DNA from: JBGPTK01 sp963797765
GTDB taxonomy: Bacteria; Acidobacteriota; Terriglobia; Acidiferrales; UBA7541
Length of the DNA stretch: 64,000 bases
Reading direction: 5' to 3'
NCBI GenBank assembly: GCA_963797765.1
Contig: CAWCQU010000004.1
Span: forward strand, 628,910 to 692,909
This document shows, piece by piece, positions 1 through 9,051 of the stretch; position 1 is the stretch's first letter; every line of letters starts with the position of its first letter. The notes under the pieces are model-generated. The model did not search any database, was not told the origin of the DNA, and worked only from the letters and a program-made list of their open reading frames with translations. Position numbers and translations under genes: made by a program.

Positions 1-677
1 TGGCTACGAGACGATTCCGCATTTGACCACGCGCGATGCCAATATTATCGGCCTGCAGGCGCAGCTACTCGGCGCATGGTCCATCGGCGGCGTGCGAAAT
101 GTGCTGGCAATTACTGGAGACCCGCCCTCGCTCGGCGATCATCCGGAAACCAGCGGCGTCTACGAAGTGGATTCCATCGGACTGGTGAAAGTGCTCGCGC
201 GCCTGAATCAAGGCACCGATTGGGCCGGAAAAAATCTCGGCGGCTCGACGAATTTCACCATCGGCGTCGCGCTCAATCCCGGTGGCCGATGATCTGGACG
301 AAGAAATCCGCCGCTTCGAAGCCAAAATAGAAGCCGGCGCGCACTTTGCCATGACCCAGCCGATTTTCGACGGCGAGCAGTGGTCTTCATTCCTGAAAAA
401 AATCGGCGGCAAATGTCCCGTGCCGGTGATTGTGGGACTGTGGACGCTCACCAGTTACAAAATGGCGCTGCGCCTGAATAACGAAGTCCCCGGAATTATC
501 ATTCCCCAGTCGACGCTGAAGGAAATGGAAGCGGCAGGAACTGCCGCTCGCGACCGCGGCTTCGACCTGGTTCGCCGCATGCTCGATTGGGCCCGCAGCG
601 CCAGCAGCGACGGAATCGCCGGCGCCTACCTGATTCCCCCATTCAAGCGCTACGAAGAAGTCCTCGAATTATTCTGA
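1..677 (+). CDS. Methylenetetrahydrofolate reductase domain, C-terminal part of a probable bifunctional homocysteine S-methyltransferase/MTHFR (partial, frameshifted)
   Basis: The gene enters from the left edge. The readable part matches the FAD-dependent 5,10-methylenetetrahydrofolate reductase fold, which makes 5-methyl-THF for methionine synthesis. Recognisable stretches are TTRDANIIGLQ, NVLAITGDPPSLGD, VYEVDSIGLVK, then AHFAMTQPIFDG and the ending PPFKRYEEVLELF. The opening IPHLTTRDANIIGLQ resembles the bifunctional YitJ type more than stand-alone MetF, so a homocysteine methyltransferase domain probably lies upstream, outside the window. The frame breaks near base 280-286. Removing one C from the run in aatcccggtggcc joins VALNP to VADDLDEEIRRFEAK, the expected continuation. 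I read this as a one-base consensus error because both sides are well conserved. The family call is secure; the bifunctional assignment is inference. Confidence 0.85.
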
Positions 678-748
678 ACGCGTCTCCTGATTCGGCGGCA
701 GCCAATTTGGAGCTAGACACCTCCCCGAAGCCGGCACATCTTCTTCCC

Positions 749-1375
749 ATGGTTCCCACGGAAAAGATAAACGCAGCCCCGCTGGAAATCCATCCCGTAA
801 CTCTGGAAGGCAAGCACATCCGCCTCGAGCCACTCTCGCTGAATCATCTGGATGCGCTCAGCGCGATCGGCCTGGATGAAGATTTGTGGAAGTGGATTCC
901 TTTTCCAGTTCGCACCCGCGAAGATTTGCGCGCCTACATCGAAAAAGCGTTGCAGGAGCAGGCCGACGGCGTCTCGCTTCCCTTCGCCAACATCGATCGC
1001 GCGTCGGGCCGCGCCGCTGGATGCACGCGATTTGGAAGCATCGACAAAGTCAATCATAGGGTGGAAATCGGCTGGACCTGGGTGGGGCGCGAATGGCAGC
1101 GCAGTGCGGTCAATACCGAAGCGAAATATCTGATGCTGCGCCACGCCTTCGAAACCCTCGGCTGCATGCGCGTGGAACTGAAAACCGATTCCCTGAATGA
1201 GCGCTCGCGAAATGCGATTCTGCGTATCGGCGCGAAGCAGGAAGGGATTTTCCGCAACCACATGGTTACCAGCACCGGCCGTATCCGCCACACCGTTTAT
1301 TTCAGCATCATTGACGAAGAGTGGCCGGCGGTAAAACGCGATCTCGAAGAAAAACTCGCGCAACACCAAAAATAA
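749..1375 (+). CDS. GNAT family N-acetyltransferase (RimJ/RimL-like)
   Basis: A protein of about 208 aa with the RimJ/RimL-type acetyltransferase pattern: an N-terminal part LEGKHIRLEPLSLNHLDAL, then GCTRFGSI, a strand EIGWTWVGREWQRSAVNTEA leading into the acetyl-CoA region, and NERSRNAILRIGAKQEGIFR near the C-terminus. Such enzymes move acetyl groups from acetyl-CoA to a protein N-terminus or small molecule; the substrate cannot be told. The frame is open further upstream to 587, overlapping the metF-like end, but those codons read as low-complexity shadow. The ATG at 749 starts just before the conserved domain. It converges on the sulfurtransferase gene and ends at a strong palindrome. Confidence 0.85.
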   Translation: MVPTEKINAAPLEIHPVTLEGKHIRLEPLSLNHLDALSAIGLDEDLWKWIPFPVRTREDLRAYIEKALQEQADGVSLPFANIDRASGRAAGCTRFGSIDKVNHRVEIGWTWVGREWQRSAVNTEAKYLMLRHAFETLGCMRVELKTDSLNERSRNAILRIGAKQEGIFRNHMVTSTGRIRHTVYFSIIDEEWPAVKRDLEEKLAQHQK

Positions 1376-1412
1376 ATTCCCCGGACCCGGTCAGGACGGG
1401 CCCGGGGAATTT
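1374..1412. terminator. Bidirectional intrinsic terminator between convergent genes
   Basis: Near-perfect inverted repeat: aaattccccgg-a-cccg, a 7-base loop, then cggg-c-ccggggaattt. The stem has one mismatch, is GC-rich, and is flanked by A and T tracts on its two sides, so it can stop transcription from both the acetyltransferase (plus strand) and the sulfurtransferase (minus strand). Confidence 0.8.
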
Positions 1413-1446
1413 CCGCGCTTTGCATCCGCGCGAAAACAGGGCAGGT

Positions 1447-2364
1447 TTACTTCGTGGAATTGGTTTCCACCGGCAGGTCCGCTCGTGCGCTCCATTCTTC
1501 CCACGAGCCGTCGTAAAGGCTCGCGTTGTATCCCAGCATCCGCGCCACAAAATAAAGCAGGCTGGCTTGCTGCCCGATGTGGCAATACGTGATCACGTGA
1601 TCGCCGGGTTTCGCTCCCGCGGCGCGAAATTCCTGCTCCAGCGTGGCGCGATCCTTGAAGTGCATCGAATCATCCACCAGGCTGGAATATTGGATGTTGG
1701 TAGCGCCGGGAATATGTCCCGCGCGCGGATGCCCGCCCGAATCTTCGCCCGAATAAAATTGCGGTGTGCGAGCGTCGATAATATCGACGCCCGCTTTATG
1801 GAGATGAGCTTTCACCCACGCGGCGTCCACCAGCACTGCGGGATTCGGATGCGGTGAAAATGAGCCTTTCACCGGCTTGCGCACTTCTTTGGTCACGGGC
1901 TGGTTCGCGGCCCGCCACGCTTCAATCCCGCCATCCAGAATGGAAGTCTGGTTTCCCAATCCCAGGTAATCCAGCGTGAAGTAAGTCCGTCCCATGGGAG
2001 TGATTTTCGTTCCCGACGAATATAAAACGATATGAGAATCGTTCGTCACTCCCAGCGCCTCGAACGTGGTAACCAGTTGCTCCACCCGCGGAAGTTCCAG
2101 CGTCAGTCCCGCTCCATCGGGCTGCCGGATATCGGCATAAAGAAGCGCTTGGGCTCCCGGAATGTGCCCGTTCCGGTAGTCCACCCCATCTCCCATGTAA
2201 ATCAGCACCAGATTCTTGTCATTCAAATGTTGTGCGAGCCAGGACACCGAAACCAGAAACGGCTGGCGCGATTCGCTATCAGCAGCAGCTCGCGCCGGTC
2301 CGGCAATCGCCAGCGCCACGAAGGCCAGCAGCCCGCCCATCCACAAGGAAATTAATTTCCTCAT
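1447..2364 (-). CDS. Exported rhodanese-type thiosulfate/3-mercaptopyruvate sulfurtransferase
   Basis: About 305 aa with a Sec signal peptide (MRKLISLWMGGLLAF, hydrophobic core, cleavage near GPARA/AADS). Two tandem rhodanese domains follow. The first (roughly residues 35-150) has the fold signature HIVLYSSGTKITPMGR but no catalytic cysteine. The second (roughly 170-300) has the active-site loop ITYCHIGQQAS with the persulfide-forming cysteine, followed by a Gln rather than the Arg usual in mitochondrial rhodanese. This inactive-plus-active pair is the standard SseA/TST architecture. The enzyme moves sulfane sulfur to thiol or cyanide acceptors, here in the periplasm. It converges with the acetyltransferase and starts about 135 bases from the end of the ADOP permease, on the same strand. 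Confidence 0.9.
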   Translation of the reverse strand: MRKLISLWMGGLLAFVALAIAGPARAAADSESRQPFLVSVSWLAQHLNDKNLVLIYMGDGVDYRNGHIPGAQALLYADIRQPDGAGLTLELPRVEQLVTTFEALGVTNDSHIVLYSSGTKITPMGRTYFTLDYLGLGNQTSILDGGIEAWRAANQPVTKEVRKPVKGSFSPHPNPAVLVDAAWVKAHLHKAGVDIIDARTPQFYSGEDSGGHPRAGHIPGATNIQYSSLVDDSMHFKDRATLEQEFRAAGAKPGDHVITYCHIGQQASLLYFVARMLGYNASLYDGSWEEWSARADLPVETNSTK

Positions 2365-2415
2365 CTCAATTCCCCCAGAATTTCGGCAGAGGTTCAGTTT
2401 GGTTCCTTCCGGCCA

Positions 2416-2492
2416 ACTCTGCGTACTCTGCGTTCTCTGCGGTAAGGCTTTTGCTTTTGCCTTTGCTCTTGCCTTTGCCTTTGCCTTTTGCC
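2416..2492. repeat. Tandem ctctgcg repeat followed by a ctttgcc-rich microsatellite
   Basis: Three imperfect repeats of ctctgcg (actctgcgtactctgcg, then ttctctgcggtaa) run into about 45 bases of gcctttgc-type repeats. The first half recurs at 11125-11155 downstream of the epimerase gene. Both copies sit just past the stop codon of a gene. I see a dispersed element, not a coding region. Confidence 0.6.
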
Positions 2493-2497
2493 GTTCT

Positions 2498-5150
2498 CTA
2501 TTCCGCCCGCAGCGCCGTCATCGGATCGATCCGCGTAGCCCGCTGAGCCGGCCAGAAGCAAGCCAGCGCAGCCACTGCGATCGAAACCGCCGCCACCGCC
2601 GTGAACGTAAGACGGATCGGTCGGCTCAATTCCAAACAGCAATGTGGACATCAACCTCGAGAGCGCAAGCGACCCGGCAATCCCCAGCGCCAGCCCCACC
2701 AGCACCAGGAAAAGCCCCTGGCCCATCACCATCCGCGAAATTCTTCCGGGACTGGCCCCCAGCGCCATGCGAATCCCGATCTCATTGGTGCGCTGGCTCA
2801 CCGAAAGCGACAGCACGCCGATAATCCCCGCCAGCGTAATCAGCAATGCCAGTCCTGCGAATAGACCGAGCAGAATGGTCGTCAGCCGTGGTGACGCCAG
2901 CGAATCGCTGCGCAGTTGCTCGAGCGTCGCGATTCTCGCCACCGGCTGCTGCGGATCGATGCTGTAGACGGTTTTCGCCACATCGCGCGCGATGCCCATC
3001 GGGTTCATCGCCGTCCGCACCAGCAGATTGCCCGCTCCGAGTGGATTCTGAAACAGCGGTATATACACTTCATCCAGAGGTTCGCGATCCAGGCCGTACT
3101 GGCGGACGTTGCCAATCACTCCAACAATGGTCATCCAGGTCTTTCCGTTGTCACTCGATATTTTCTCGCCCACTGGACTGGCTGCGTTCCAATAGTGCCG
3201 TGCCATATGTTGATTGACGATGGCCACCAGGGGCGCGTCGGCGCGATCTCCATTGGCGAATGGGCGTCCCGCCAAAAGCGGTATACCCGTCGTGCCGAAA
3301 TAATCGGCGCTCACCACCCGGTAATCCACCATCGGCTCGGGCGCTCCCTCCGCCGGAGGCCGGCCGGAAATGGAGAGCGGGCCATTCGAGAAATCCGAAT
3401 CGCCGTTCAGCGGAACCGTCAAACTCACCGCCGTCATTCGTACTCCGGGAAGAGCGCTCGTCTTGTTGAGCAGTTGCTCGAAGAAACCGCTGCGAAGCTG
3501 TGGAGTCGTATATTTCGACCAGTTCAAGCTGATCCGCATCGAGAGAACGTTTTCCGGATTGTATCCCGGCGGAACTTCCAGAAGCTTGGAGAGGCTGCGC
3601 AGCATCAATCCCGCACCCACCAGAAGAATCACCGATACCGCCACCTGCGCCACCACCAGCAAATTCCGCACGCGATGCTTGCCGCTTCCGAATCCCGATT
3701 GGCCACGGCCTTCCTTCAATGCGCCCGCGGGATCCTTCATCGAAGTAAATGCCGGAATCGTCCCGAAGATCACTCCCGTTAGAAGCGAAATCAACAGCGC
3801 ATAAAGCAGCACCCAGCCGTCAATCGCAATTTCTCCAGTGCGTGGAGTGAACTTCGCCGCAAACGTGACCAGCAGATCGAGTCCCAAGTACGCCAGAAAC
3901 AGTCCCAGCACGCCGCCGGCGAAAGCGAGCAGCGTGCTCTCCGTAAGCAATTGCCGGAACAAGCCGCGCGCGATTCGCGCCCAGCGCTGTGCGCACCGCC
4001 AATTCCTGCGAGCGGCGAATCTGGCGCGAGAGCGTCAAGTTCGCCACATTCGCGCAAGCCAGCAACAGCACCAATCCCGCCGTCCCCAGCAGAATCAGGA
4101 ACGTGGGCCGCGCATGGCTGGTCAGTTCTTCCTTCAGCGGTGCAATCTCCACCGCGTGCCCATATTTTTTCGGATAGGCTTCCGGATAGTCCTTATCCTG
4201 CCGGCTGGCGATCGAGGCCACATCCGATTCCGCCTGAGCCAGCGGCACTCCCGGCTTCACCCGCGCGAAGATCTCCATCATTCGGTGATCGCGGTGTTCC
4301 ATCATGTTCGGCGAAGCGCGGAAGGGACAGGCGGAAGTCGGCATGTACACATCGTTCTCGTCGGGAAATTGCGGAATCGGGGGCAGCACGCCCACGATGC
4401 GTGTGTACCCGGTCATTCATCTGGAATGTCGCGCCCAATCACCTTGGGATCGCCGCCCAGTTGATTTTTCCAATATCCATTGCTGACGATCAGCACCGCA
4501 TCCGCGCCTTTCACTTCGTCGCTATCCCGGAAGTTGCGGCCCAGCATCGGTTGCACGCCGAATAAATCGAAGAAATTTGCCGAAACCACCCCTGTGGTCA
4601 CTCGTTGCGGGTCGCCGTTGCCCAGCAGAGTGAACGTCATGTTGTGATATTCCACCACGCCCGCCAGCGTGTGGCTCTGCTCGCGGTAATCCGCGATCTC
4701 TTTCACGGAAAACGCGATGGGATCGTTGTTCACCAGCGGCGCCTTCTGAATCACGTGAATCAGTTGTTCCCCGTGCGTATACGGCAGCGGACGCAACAGC
4801 ACTCCATTCACCACGCTGAAAATCGCCGTGTTCGCGCCGATTCCAAACGCCAAAGTCAGAACCGCCACCGCCGTAAATCCAATATTCTTGCGCATCATGC
4901 GCAGCGCGTATCCGGCATCCTGCCGGAAAATTTCCCAGTGCTGCCGCGGCGCCGTTTGAAAAATTCCCGTGATCGTTTCCCACCACAGCCGCAGGAATCC
5001 CACCTTGTCGCCGCGCTGTTCCACTTCGCGCCGCTGCTCGTGAAACACGTCTTCCATCTCGCGCCCGAAATCGGAGCGGAAGTCGAACGGCAGAACCCGC
5101 ATCACGGAGCGGAAAATGCGATCACCCAGAGGCTTTTTATTCTCGGCCAT
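2498..5150 (-). CDS. ADOP/MacB-type ABC transporter permease (FtsX-like), reconstructed across three frame breaks
   Basis: Large membrane permease of the acidobacterial duplicated orphan permease family: an N-terminal extension (MAENKKPLGDRIFRSVMR, FDFRSDFGREMEDVF), a MacB periplasmic core, and two FtsX permease halves. Landmarks are GANTAIFSVVNGVLLRPLPY, NPVGEKIS-like region ASPVGEKISSDNGKTW, and the last transmembrane part SVSQRTNEIGIRMALGAS. The frame breaks near 4415, 3985 and 2617. Past the last break the expected ending reads WPAQRATRIDPMTALRAE, with its stop at 2498. The family has no ATPase gene of its own and its function is poorly defined. PadR lies 16 bases upstream, the usual ADOP neighbour. 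Three breaks could mean decay, but the intact ending after each shift favours consensus errors. Confidence 0.82.
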
Positions 5151-5166
5151 GTTTCACTCCTCTTCC

Positions 5167-5541
5167 TTAAACGATTCTCGTTCGCACAAATAAATTCTTG
5201 GCATGCGCCAGGGCGATCGCGCTTTCCATTCGCTCGGCCTCAGCAGTCGCAACTTCGCGCCCGAAGCGCGTCAATTGGTAATAGCGCCTGCGCTCGTCGT
5301 CCAGCTCGGGCGCGGGGCGCCGCTCGGTTTCACTGATCATTCCCTCATTCAAAAGCCGCGCCACAATTCCGTAAAGCGTCCCGGCGCTCAGCGTGACCTT
5401 GCCGTCCGTCCGACGGTCTACTTCCTTCATGATTGCGTAACCGTGCTTATCGCCATCCGCCAGGGCCAGCAAAACGTGAAACACCGCCGGTGTAAGCGGC
5501 AGGTGGTCGGCAGGATTCGCTTTCATTTTGTCGTTTCCCAT
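5167..5541 (-). CDS. PadR family transcriptional regulator
   Basis: About 124 aa, the usual length of a short PadR protein. The winged-helix domain is clear: LPLTPAVFHVLLALADGDKHG, then GYAIMKEVDRRTDGKVTLSAG, TLYGIVARLLNEGMI, the wing ETERRPAPELDDERRRYYQLT, and a C-terminal dimerisation helix starting at RFGREVATAEAERMES. PadR proteins repress the adjacent gene, often relieved by a small ligand. It sits 16 bases ahead of the ADOP permease on the same strand, so it very likely controls both itself and the permease through the palindrome at 5580-5597. The start at 5541 (MGNDKMKANPAD) could alternatively be the second Met five codons in. Confidence 0.92.
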   Translation of the reverse strand: MGNDKMKANPADHLPLTPAVFHVLLALADGDKHGYAIMKEVDRRTDGKVTLSAGTLYGIVARLLNEGMISETERRPAPELDDERRRYYQLTRFGREVATAEAERMESAIALAHAKNLFVRTRIV

Positions 5542-5579
5542 GGAATAGGTTCCTTCCCCGCGAAAAGCTTCTATACCGA

Positions 5580-5597
5580 GATACAGTTGACTATATC
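5580..5597. promoter_or_regulatory. Candidate PadR operator
   Basis: Imperfect dyad gatacagttgactatatc, about 40 bases upstream of the padR start, in an AT-rich stretch that contrasts with its surroundings. PadR operators in related systems are AT-rich dyads overlapping the promoter. Position and symmetry support the call; no consensus was tested. Confidence 0.45.
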
Positions 5598-5802
5598 GTT
5601 CGGCGTTATAGTAGCACGTGACCTGCCATAGTTAGTTCCATGCTAAGTGTTTAAGAATCCGTTATTTAATATTTCACGGAAAGTCATCAACAGAAGCTCG
5701 AATGGCCGGATTCGGACACAACCACGGCGAAATCGGACAGCTGAACAGCTAACCGGAGGGAACCAACAAAGAGGAAAAATCAGCTGCACATTCGCGCCAG
5801 TT

Positions 5803-6597
5803 TTAAAAAATCCAGAATCGTTTTCGGCGTTTTGGCTTTTCGTCCGCGCCGCGTGAAAGCACTGCCCCCACATGAATCTCGGGCACGTAGGGCAGATCGC
5901 GTCCTTCAAACGCCGCCAGCGGATTTTCCGTAAACAAAGCTTCCGCCACTTGGCGCCCTTTAAACTCGGCCACTTTATCAAAAGCATCAAGCAATTTCAG
6001 CGGCCGTGAACTGGTGTTATGCGCGTCGCTGGCAATAAAATGAATGCAATCTTCCGCCAGCCATTTCTCGGCCGAGGCCCTGGAACTAGGCCCGAACCGG
6101 CCCAGCAATGAACCCGCGGTCACTTGAACATAGCACCCTTGATTCACCCAGGTATGCAGCCGGTCGGGATTGGCTCGAACCAACGGATTGCGTTCCGGAT
6201 GAGTGATGATCGGCCGCAGCCCCGCAAGGTGCAATTGATGGAGCGTCTGCTCCATCGATGGCGGAATCGCATAATCCGCCAGTTCAACCAGAAGATAATC
6301 CTTCTGATTGATCGTATATTTCGCGGGTTTATCGCGAATATCCTGCAAATTTTCATAACTCAAGTGGAAATCGCAGCCGGTGGCAAACTGGATGCGGCCC
6401 ACAAATTTTTCCTGCAGCTCCTGGCACAGCGCGCGGTTCACTTCCGGATCAAAAGGATACCGATCGTTCGAATGCGGCGTCCCCACGATGTGAGTGATGC
6501 CATCGGCGACGGCCATCTCCGCCATTTCCACCGCCGTTTCCATGGAATCGGCGCCGTCATCCAGCCCGGGAAGTATGTGGCAGTGAATATCGACCAT
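5803..6597 (-). CDS. CpsB/CapC-type PHP-domain protein-tyrosine phosphatase
   Basis: About 264 aa. The PHP metallo-phosphatase motifs are all present: DIHCHILPGLDDGA at the N-terminus, GTPHSNDRYPFD, the Asp/His cluster GCDFHLSYEN, ITHPERNP, and the last metal-binding motif ASDAHN. This family (CapC, CpsB, YwqE) uses a metal cluster to dephosphorylate the tyrosine autokinase that drives capsule chain elongation. No BY-kinase was seen in the window; the Wzz-like gene at 39 kb lacks a kinase domain. The frame is open to 6630, but the ATG at 6597 (MVDIHCH) places the metal-binding HxH at the usual third residue. The C-terminus ends in a basic tail, KPKRRKRFWIF. It is divergent from the UDP-sugar dehydrogenase, sharing a 291-base promoter region. 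Confidence 0.9.
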   Translation of the reverse strand: MVDIHCHILPGLDDGADSMETAVEMAEMAVADGITHIVGTPHSNDRYPFDPEVNRALCQELQEKFVGRIQFATGCDFHLSYENLQDIRDKPAKYTINQKDYLLVELADYAIPPSMEQTLHQLHLAGLRPIITHPERNPLVRANPDRLHTWVNQGCYVQVTAGSLLGRFGPSSRASAEKWLAEDCIHFIASDAHNTSSRPLKLLDAFDKVAEFKGRQVAEALFTENPLAAFEGRDLPYVPEIHVGAVLSRGADEKPKRRKRFWIF

Positions 6598-6888
6598 GCA
6601 GTGCGAGAATAACCCACTCATCTGATGCATTCAACGCAGAGCCAGCGTCCTCCCGGTTTCATTCCACCGTTTAGAAGAGGCAATCGATAAATACTTCCAG
6701 CAACGCGGCGTCCCAATATACGACGGCCGGTTCACCGGTCCGTTTCTTCCCGCTATCAACCTCCATTCCCGAATTGCAGTTCTCGCACCTTGTTCCTTTC
6801 CTCTCTTTGTTGCAAAACGGGATTCTTGTTATAGTCGGCCAGTTCCATCATCAACTGGCTTTTTTAACGCTGAGAGGAGTGAAACAGG
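6598..6888. promoter_or_regulatory. Divergent intergenic region
   Basis: This 291-base region separates the minus-strand phosphatase from the plus-strand UDP-sugar dehydrogenase and must hold promoters for both. The dehydrogenase has a good ribosome binding site, gagaggagtg, about 9 bases before its ATG. I recognise no further specific site. Confidence 0.5.
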
Positions 6889-8247
6889 ATGGCTGCGGAT
6901 CGTAAACCGGAATTCTTCGCTACCAAAGATGCGAAGGTGGGAATCATTGGCCTCGGCTACGTGGGATTGCCGCTGGCGCTGCGCTTTTGCGATACGGGTC
7001 ATCAGGTGATCGGATTCGACCTCGATCCAATGAAAGTGGAAAAGCTGAACGCCGGCAAATCCTACATCGAGCACATCAAGGCCGACAAAATCGCCGAGCA
7101 CGTCAAGGGCAAGAAATTGTCCGCGACCTCCGATTTCAAGCGCCTGCGCGATGTGGACGCGGTGCTGATTTGCGTGCCCACTCCCATCGACGAACGGCGC
7201 GAACCCGATCTGAGCTACGTGGAAAACACCGCCATCGCGATCGGCCCTCATCTTCAGCGCAGCCAATTGATCGTGCTCGAAAGCACCACCTATCCCGGAA
7301 CCACGGAAGAATTGGTGCTGCCCATCCTCGAAAAGGCCAGCGGGCTGAAATGCCCGATCACCAGCGGCGAAAAAGCCGAAAACGTCAAGACCGATTTCTA
7401 TCTCGCCTTTTCACCCGAGCGCGAAGATCCCGGCAACAAGCAATACGGATTGGCGCAGATTCCCAAAGTAGTGGGAGGCGCGAATCCCCCCAGCGGCCGG
7501 GCCGCCATGGGCTTGTACCAGCAGATTGTGGGAAAAGTCGTCCCGGTCAGTTCCACGCGCGCGGCGGAAATGGTGAAGTTACTCGAAAATATTTTCCGCT
7601 GCGTCAACATCGCCCTGGTGAACGAACTGAAACTTTTGAGCTTCCGCATGGGACTGGACATCTGGGAAGTGATCGACAGCGCGGCCACCAAGCCCTTCGG
7701 CTTCATGCCCTTTTATCCCGGCCCCGGCCTCGGCGGCCATTGCATTCCCGTAGACCCTTACTATCTCTCCTGGAAGGCGCGCGAATTTGATTTCGCCACT
7801 CGCTTCATCGAGCTGGCCGGTGAAATCAATACTTCCATGCCCTATGAAGTGATTCGCTCCCTCGCCAAAGCCCTGAACGACCGCGAGAAGAGCATCAAGG
7901 GTTCGAAGATTCTCCTGCTCGGCGTGGCCTATAAGAAAGACGTCGACGATCTGCGCGAGTCTCCTTCCCTCAAGCTCATGCAGCTACTCACCGAGAGCGG
8001 CGCCAAGCTCGATTACAACGATCCGTATTTTCCGAAGCTGCACAAAATGCGGCACTACAATTTTTCCGAGATGAGTTCGGTGGCGCTTTCGCCCAAATCG
8101 ATTGCTTCCTACGATTGCGTGCTGATTTCCACCGATCACACTTCGTACGATTACGAATCCATCGTCGAGAATGCCAAGCTGGTGGTCGATTCGCGCAACG
8201 CCACCCGCCGCATTACCAAGCATCGCGATAAAATCGTGCTTTGTTAG
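6889..8247 (+). CDS. Nucleotide-sugar 6-dehydrogenase (WbpA/TviB-like, probably UDP-N-acetylglucosamine)
   Basis: About 452 aa, full length for the UDP-glucose/GDP-mannose dehydrogenase superfamily. The N-terminal NAD-binding motif is VGIIGLGYVGLPLA. The mid region has ESTTYPGTTEE and AFSPEREDPGN. The catalytic loop PGLGGHCIPVDPYYLSWKA carries the nucleophilic cysteine, and the C-terminal UDP-binding half has GVAYKKDVDDLRESPSL. The wording AFSPEREDPGN and HCIPVDPYYLSWKA matches the branch that oxidises UDP-N-acetylhexosamines (WbpA, WbpO, TviB) rather than UDP-glucose dehydrogenase. It would oxidise C6 of UDP-GlcNAc to the uronic acid, a capsule or O-antigen precursor. The epimerase at 10117 is a plausible next enzyme. 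Substrate choice is inferred from motif similarity only. Confidence 0.9.
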   Translation: MAADRKPEFFATKDAKVGIIGLGYVGLPLALRFCDTGHQVIGFDLDPMKVEKLNAGKSYIEHIKADKIAEHVKGKKLSATSDFKRLRDVDAVLICVPTPIDERREPDLSYVENTAIAIGPHLQRSQLIVLESTTYPGTTEELVLPILEKASGLKCPITSGEKAENVKTDFYLAFSPEREDPGNKQYGLAQIPKVVGGANPPSGRAAMGLYQQIVGKVVPVSSTRAAEMVKLLENIFRCVNIALVNELKLLSFRMGLDIWEVIDSAATKPFGFMPFYPGPGLGGHCIPVDPYYLSWKAREFDFATRFIELAGEINTSMPYEVIRSLAKALNDREKSIKGSKILLLGVAYKKDVDDLRESPSLKLMQLLTESGAKLDYNDPYFPKLHKMRHYNFSEMSSVALSPKSIASYDCVLISTDHTSYDYESIVENAKLVVDSRNATRRITKHRDKIVLC

Positions 8248-8271
8248 TAGCACAGCCACTCCTGGCTGTGC
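8247..8271. repeat. Short palindromic element, copy 1 (possible terminator)
   Basis: gcacagcca-ctcc-tggctgtgc is a perfect 9-bp stem starting 3 bases after the dehydrogenase stop codon. A 25-base stretch including the flanking gta matches 26276-26300 in inverted orientation with one mismatch. It may terminate transcription here, but the second copy shows it is a dispersed element. Confidence 0.7.
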
Positions 8272-8548
8272 GCTTCTTGGGTTTTAAGATTTAGGTTTTC
8301 AACCGGCGGGGTCGAGTGCGAAGTTCGCCCAAGTCCCCGCCATTTTCTTTTCCCAAGCTTTTCGCGCGTAAGTTCTCTTCAAACAAAGTTCGCCGTTGCT
8401 CCAGCTTCCATCGCCCAAAATCCTGTCTCCCGCTGAGTCACCGCTGCTGTCAATAGACCGGTCAGCTTCCTCTAACTGTTTACTGAATCACATGGACTCG
8501 CACAACCCGATTGATTAGAATGCGTTGCGCAGTTATCGTACTCAAGTA
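8272..8548. other. Intergenic region without recognisable features
   Basis: Between the dehydrogenase and the PilZ gene I see no coding region, RNA gene or strong hairpin. Confidence 0.5.
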
Positions 8549-8917
8549 ATGTCACAACAGCCTCCCTCTACCAATTGGATCGCCGACAAAGGGCGCCGCC
8601 GCAGTTTACGCGTGCTGCTGACGGTCCCCGTCACCGTGCGCGGCCTCGACGCCCATAAAAAAGGTTTTCACGAAGAAACAAAAACGCTGGTCGTGAATGC
8701 CCACGGCGCGTTAGTCATGCTTTCCACCGAGGTAAAACCGGGCCAAGTTGTCAACGTGACTAACAACACCACCCAGGAAAATCTAGATTGCAAAGTGGTT
8801 TACCAAGGCCAGGCGCAAGCCGGAAAAACCCAAGTCGGCATCGAATTCCTAAAGCCCGCCCCCGCTTTCTGGCAAATCAATTTCCCCCCCGAAGATTGGA
8901 AAGCCGTCCCCGATTAA
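8549..8917 (+). CDS. PilZ domain protein
   Basis: About 122 aa, essentially one PilZ domain. The opening RRRSLRVLLTVPVTVRG carries the RxxxR motif that contacts cyclic di-GMP. The second motif, normally D/NxSxxG, is altered to NAHGALV: the Asn and Gly survive but the Ser is replaced. Strands VKPGQVVNVTN and GKTQVGIEFLKP complete the barrel. Small stand-alone PilZ proteins usually act as c-di-GMP adaptors, though the altered second motif leaves binding uncertain. The frame opens at 8525, but the ATG at 8549 (MSQQPPSTNWIADKG) sits closer to the domain and I prefer it. It is transcribed alone. Confidence 0.85.
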   Translation: MSQQPPSTNWIADKGRRRSLRVLLTVPVTVRGLDAHKKGFHEETKTLVVNAHGALVMLSTEVKPGQVVNVTNNTTQENLDCKVVYQGQAQAGKTQVGIEFLKPAPAFWQINFPPEDWKAVPD

Positions 8918-9001
8918 TCGGTATTTATCTCCTACGTGGTTTTTAGGGGGTCGGAGCTTCAGGGTCTGCGCGAAAACGCCGAGAACAGGTCCCAGTGTAG
9001 C

Positions 9002-9042
9002 GCCACCCTTCCTCGCCCGACGAATTCTGTCGGGAGGGTGGC
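9002..9042. terminator. Long hairpin between convergent genes
   Basis: gccaccct ... agggtggc encloses a second stem cccgac/gtcggg. It lies between the convergent PilZ and DUF3108 genes and probably terminates both. A similar hairpin built on ccttcccg/cgggaagg lies at 15684-15717. Confidence 0.6.
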
Positions 9043-9051
9043 ATCTTTGAA

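Noticed and set aside
713..1369. 218-aa minus-strand frame opposite the GNAT gene
   Set aside because: No domain; it mirrors GC-rich codons of the acetyltransferase, whose motifs are clear.
2916..3782. 288-aa plus-strand frame opposite the ADOP permease
   Set aside because: Arg/His/Ala-rich shadow with no domain; the other strand encodes a recognisable permease.
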